From the NCBI GenBank assembly GCA_033762075.1, contig JANRLY010000051.1, forward strand, positions 20,252-84,251: DNA of 64,000 nt, written 5' to 3'. Shown here piece by piece: positions 60,963 to 64,000 of the stretch. Under the pieces are notes generated by a model. It saw only the letters and a list, made by a program, of their open reading frames with translations, was not told where the DNA came from and ran no database searches. The position numbers were made by a program, and so were the translations under genes. The number at the start of each line of letters is the position of its first letter. The stretch's first letter is position 1. Origin of the DNA: VFKI01 sp033762075 (GTDB lineage Bacteria; Pseudomonadota; Gammaproteobacteria; DSM-16500).

Positions 60963-63752
60963 ATGAATAAAAAACGTTTAAATGATTCATCCATCGATAA
61001 CAATATTAAACGACGTAAACTAGAGAAAATAAATCTGTTGCCGCAATCAATCAGCAAGATGAAAACAGAAAATCACTTAAAACTTTCATTTCAAAATCCT
61101 CAGGAAATCAATCAATTTTGTAAGAACCAGCGCCTGGAACCTGTGAGAATCAATCAAGATAATAGTTGTGTACTTTCACAAACCCAAGTTTCTGCTTGGT
61201 TGGGAAAAAAAGAGAGTGAAGATTTATATGCAAGCTTTGAAGCATTTTCAGAAAATAATATTAAAGCATTTTCTATTTTCAGTGACATGTCACCCGAATT
61301 AGCTAATTTGACTGCCAGAATAGACAAGTCTTTCACACATCCATTAGATATTATGGCTGAACAAAAAGCATTCGATGCTTACATATCATATATTCAAAAG
61401 TTATCTCCAGAAACATGCAACCTTGTTGCGCTAAAAAAAACCCCACAAGGTGACGTGCTATTTAATGAAATGCTTCATAGTATTTACACCAATGCAAATC
61501 TCATCCGTCGTGAAGCAGCGAGAGCACAGCTTTTGGATCAGTTGGATGGTGCGACAAAATCTTTTCTTTCTCAATTAACCGATGAGACTTGTAATAAGTT
61601 AGCGATATCGCAAAGTGGCGATGGTCTTTGTGGTTTACAGATTATCATCGATGCTTTACCTACAGATGATGTAGAGTGGTTTATTAGACGCTTAACAAAT
61701 GAAACCTGCGATATCTCCGCGTTATTGATAGATTACGGATGTGGCCTATCCACTGTCGATTTTTTTATTCCGTATCACGGTGATGCTTTAAAATTATTTT
61801 TGAAAAAATTATCACCCTCGGTATTATCTCAAGCACTTTTCGAGTGCAGTCATGACCAGCATCAATCAGCTTTTGGTTCACTCATCAATAATGCAAACAT
61901 AGAAGACGTACAGCGTTTTATCAATCAGCAAATCAGTCCTGGAGGCCAGCGCGCGTCTTTGCTAAAAAATTTGGATTTAACTCATATCAGGTTTCAGGAT
62001 GGCGGAGATTCCCAGGATAACTGGCATCAATTCACTGATAAATTGATAGATGCTGTGGAACCTATGCGTAAACGTCCTGCATCAGATGATTTGTATCGTC
62101 AAATAAAAAAATTAAAATCTTGTAACAAAATTAAACTCAAGCAGAGGAGCATATTGAAACAGACAGAGCTAGATGGCTGGTCTTTTTCAAAATTATTAGG
62201 TCGATCTATTTTAATGACAAATGAAGCAGGAGACACTTTAGTTTTTAAAATCCAGAAAAAAAAGCAAGGTGAAAATAAAAAATCCCTTCAACAGGAATTT
62301 AAAGCAACAAAATATCTTCGAGACAATCAAGCGCGCTTTCATTTAATGAGCGATTTGCCTGAGCCTCTAAATGTTGTTCAATTAAGTGGCGTTATACATT
62401 GGGTGCAAGAACACAACCAACACGCTGAAACATTGCAAACATTTTTATCTATGGTAGGTGACGATGACACACCCCTCTATGCCTATGTTTATCGTGTAAA
62501 TTCAAATCAACGAAATTATTTTACTTATCTGCATGATATTGCTTTGACAGATAAACAGTTTCACGAAGCCAATCGTAAAGCCGTTCATGATTTATTTGTC
62601 TTATTAAGTAAAGGACTAGTGTTTAATCAGCTCGCCGATTTGTATCATAATCTTGACGCTAAAAGGTACAGGCCAGATCGGGGTCGTTATATCGTCTTGG
62701 CTGATTTACTACGTCGAATGGAAAGTGGATCAGGGCGAGTGACGGGCTGGAAGGAAGCAGTCGAATATCCTAATGTACGCGGCACGGGAATAGCTGATGT
62801 CGGAGATTGCATTTCACTGAACGAGTATATTGGCAAAACTGAACACATGAAAAAATTTCATGGCGATACGCTGGATCAATTAGGCAGAAAATCTGGGAAC
62901 TATCTTATCGCAAACATCATGGCAGAATATCAATACATTTTATTTTTGATTACCAGCCGACGTGCACTTTCACAAATTGAAGCATCGAGTGAAAATGATA
63001 TATCTCAGGAAGAAATATTTGCACTATGGAAAAAACACGCGACACAATTTGTGACAAACTGTGTGTACGCTGTTTCTCTCGTCACACATAAATCCTTGGA
63101 TGAAGTGACATTGGCAATGAATAGTATTATTGATGTGAATAAATTAGCACGGCAAATGCAATTTTGGATGACAAACGAATATGTCAATTATCTTAAGAGG
63201 AATAAAATTCCTCCAACAATTTATGGAGATCATGTAGCTGTTGAAGTTAACCGGCATAGGTTTCGTTTTAACACATTCCATCCTGATATTGGATTTTCAG
63301 TTAATGGTAAAACACCTGACCTTGGCCCTGTGAATGGACAAGAGCCAATTAAAGAAGCGAATAAATTGATTTATTGGATGGTATCCATGATCTTTCATGC
63401 TTATCATGATTTGACCTTCACGCTGTCTGATATTAATGAAATTGTAAGTGAAAAAAATGTTTCTCGTTCAGAAAGTTTAAGAAAAGAAGCTTTCGATTAT
63501 TTACCGGGCAAGGCTTATCATCGTTTACAACATGTTTTATGTGAAGAGAGATTGAAATCAGATCAGCGTCTTTCTCGTAGTTATCGTCACTCACTCGAAA
63601 TTGAATCAGAACAACATAAACGTGAAGCAGCAGCATTAACACTACAAGGATTTTGGCGTAAAAAGCATCCTGTGCCTGATTCATCCAATGAGAAAAATGA
63701 AATTGATGTTTCAAGTATTGAAACTTTACTTGGAAAAAGATATTCACGATAA
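60963..63752 (+). CDS. Large protein with kinase-like core and C-terminal IQ-like motif, effector candidate
   Basis: 929 aa; AAGGAG eight bases before the ATG. Residues 1-400 contain diverged repeats (FLSQLTDETCNKLAIS, FIRRLTNETCDISALL, YIQKLSPETCNLVALK). From about 405 the segment LLGRSILMTNEAGDTLVFKI (Lys429 as a beta3-type Lys) and QQEFKATKYL (Glu445, alphaC-like, 16 residues on) recalls the N-lobe of a protein kinase; no clear HRD or DFG is visible, so it would be a pseudokinase-type fold. Near the C-terminus, AALTLQGFWRKKHP (L894-Q895-xxx-R899) fits the calmodulin-binding IQ consensus. Legionella SidJ likewise joins a kinase-like core to a C-terminal IQ motif. Homology is not established. 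Confidence 0.72.
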   Translation: MNKKRLNDSSIDNNIKRRKLEKINLLPQSISKMKTENHLKLSFQNPQEINQFCKNQRLEPVRINQDNSCVLSQTQVSAWLGKKESEDLYASFEAFSENNIKAFSIFSDMSPELANLTARIDKSFTHPLDIMAEQKAFDAYISYIQKLSPETCNLVALKKTPQGDVLFNEMLHSIYTNANLIRREAARAQLLDQLDGATKSFLSQLTDETCNKLAISQSGDGLCGLQIIIDALPTDDVEWFIRRLTNETCDISALLIDYGCGLSTVDFFIPYHGDALKLFLKKLSPSVLSQALFECSHDQHQSAFGSLINNANIEDVQRFINQQISPGGQRASLLKNLDLTHIRFQDGGDSQDNWHQFTDKLIDAVEPMRKRPASDDLYRQIKKLKSCNKIKLKQRSILKQTELDGWSFSKLLGRSILMTNEAGDTLVFKIQKKKQGENKKSLQQEFKATKYLRDNQARFHLMSDLPEPLNVVQLSGVIHWVQEHNQHAETLQTFLSMVGDDDTPLYAYVYRVNSNQRNYFTYLHDIALTDKQFHEANRKAVHDLFVLLSKGLVFNQLADLYHNLDAKRYRPDRGRYIVLADLLRRMESGSGRVTGWKEAVEYPNVRGTGIADVGDCISLNEYIGKTEHMKKFHGDTLDQLGRKSGNYLIANIMAEYQYILFLITSRRALSQIEASSENDISQEEIFALWKKHATQFVTNCVYAVSLVTHKSLDEVTLAMNSIIDVNKLARQMQFWMTNEYVNYLKRNKIPPTIYGDHVAVEVNRHRFRFNTFHPDIGFSVNGKTPDLGPVNGQEPIKEANKLIYWMVSMIFHAYHDLTFTLSDINEIVSEKNVSRSESLRKEAFDYLPGKAYHRLQHVLCEERLKSDQRLSRSYRHSLEIESEQHKREAAALTLQGFWRKKHPVPDSSNEKNEIDVSSIETLLGKRYSR

Positions 63753-63761
63753 CGAAGCAGC

Positions 63762-63801
63762 TCGTAAACGGGCCCGGGCACGCACACGGGCTCGTTTATG
63801 A
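63762..63801. terminator. Hairpin downstream of the IQ-motif gene
   Basis: TCGTAAACGGGCCCG (63762-63776) pairs with CGGGCTCGTTTATGA (63787-63801) with two wobble or mismatch positions around a ten-base loop. It lies just past the stop codon. No U tract follows, so it may need Rho or be a repeat. Confidence 0.6.
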
Positions 63802-63904
63802 AACTGAAAACATCCACTCCCTCTTGCTTCATTCTGTAGACCATAAATCTCTTTAAATGTAAGTATTCACGGCCTTGAATGAAGTTTGGTCTTGCATAGT
63901 GAGT

Positions 63905-63944
63905 CCCCTTCCTTCCCATTTGCTTTTTAATGGGAGGGAAGGGA
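63905..63944. repeat. Hairpin CCCCTTCCTTCCCATT/AATGGGAGGGAAGGGA
   Basis: 16-base arms with two mismatches and an eight-base T-rich loop, in the last 250 bases of the window, where I see no gene. It could be a terminator for a gene beyond the window or a dispersed palindrome. Confidence 0.6.
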
Positions 63945-64000
63945 AAGGGTTGGGAGGGTTAAGACTCCAATGCCTCAAATATCATATCGAGTACTAAAGT

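Overview
The window looks like a chromosome segment of an AT-rich, host-associated gammaproteobacterium, most plausibly of the order Legionellales (Legionella/Coxiella/Rickettsiella/Berkiella-like). The reasons are gammaproteobacterial housekeeping genes (priA, miaB-ybeY-corC, rsmE, rimK, waaG/waaP) mixed with eukaryotic-like genes: a Ser/Thr kinase, a PP2C phosphatase, an ankyrin protein, giant helical and coiled-coil proteins, and a protein with a C-terminal IQ-like motif. The genus cannot be fixed from the sequence alone, and all effector calls are inference.

Layout. 1-8.1 kb: an unknown protein, glutaryl-CoA dehydrogenase, and a 1996-residue protein ending in a poly(A)-polymerase/CCA-enzyme-like nucleotidyltransferase domain. 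8.1-12.1 kb: an MscS channel, rimB-rimK, a DUF1704 (QEGLA) putative metallopeptidase and a small DksA/TraR zinc-finger protein. 12.2-18.1 kb: a eukaryotic-like kinase, priA, a coiled-coil protein, tRNA-Leu(CAA) and an unknown protein.

18.13-30.73 kb is an integration hotspot at tRNA-Arg(CCU). An 11.4-kb element (18206-29608) lies between 46-bp perfect direct repeats of the tRNA 3' end and has matching 25-bp putative integrase arm sites inside each end. It carries a P4-type integrase, AlpA, a Toprim primase-like protein, a RepA-like ATPase, an XRE repressor, RhuM and a two-gene cargo operon: an AbiJ_NTD4/HEPN-like protein plus a KAP-like P-loop ATPase. No virion or conjugation genes are seen, so it resembles a phage satellite or small integrative element. 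A decayed third att copy (39/46 matches) bounds a 1.1-kb remnant of an older insertion.

31.0-38.6 kb: a large-subunit catalase, two small membrane proteins and two unknown proteins, one a long helical protein. 38.8-45.7 kb: corC, ybeY and miaB (without ybeZ), a 2Fe-2S protein, rsmE, and a saccharopine dehydrogenase-like/ALDH7 pair which, with GcdH, suggests lysine catabolism. 45.7-51.8 kb: a PAS protein, a FixJ-like regulator, a PAS histidine kinase, two phosphoribosyltransferases flanking a degenerate P450-like protein, and a LuxR regulator. 51.9-57.1 kb: an ankyrin protein with a mitochondrial-presequence-like N-terminus, an AA10 LPMO, an L,D-transpeptidase lipoprotein, and a PP2C phosphatase whose motifs are in permuted order. 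57.2-60.5 kb: an LPS core operon (waaG, waaP, tandem-kinase protein). 60.5-63.8 kb: a lipoprotein and a 929-residue kinase-like protein with an IQ-like motif.

Palindromic repeat families are scattered between genes, and one copy sits in frame inside waaP. No CRISPR array and no intact insertion sequence were seen.
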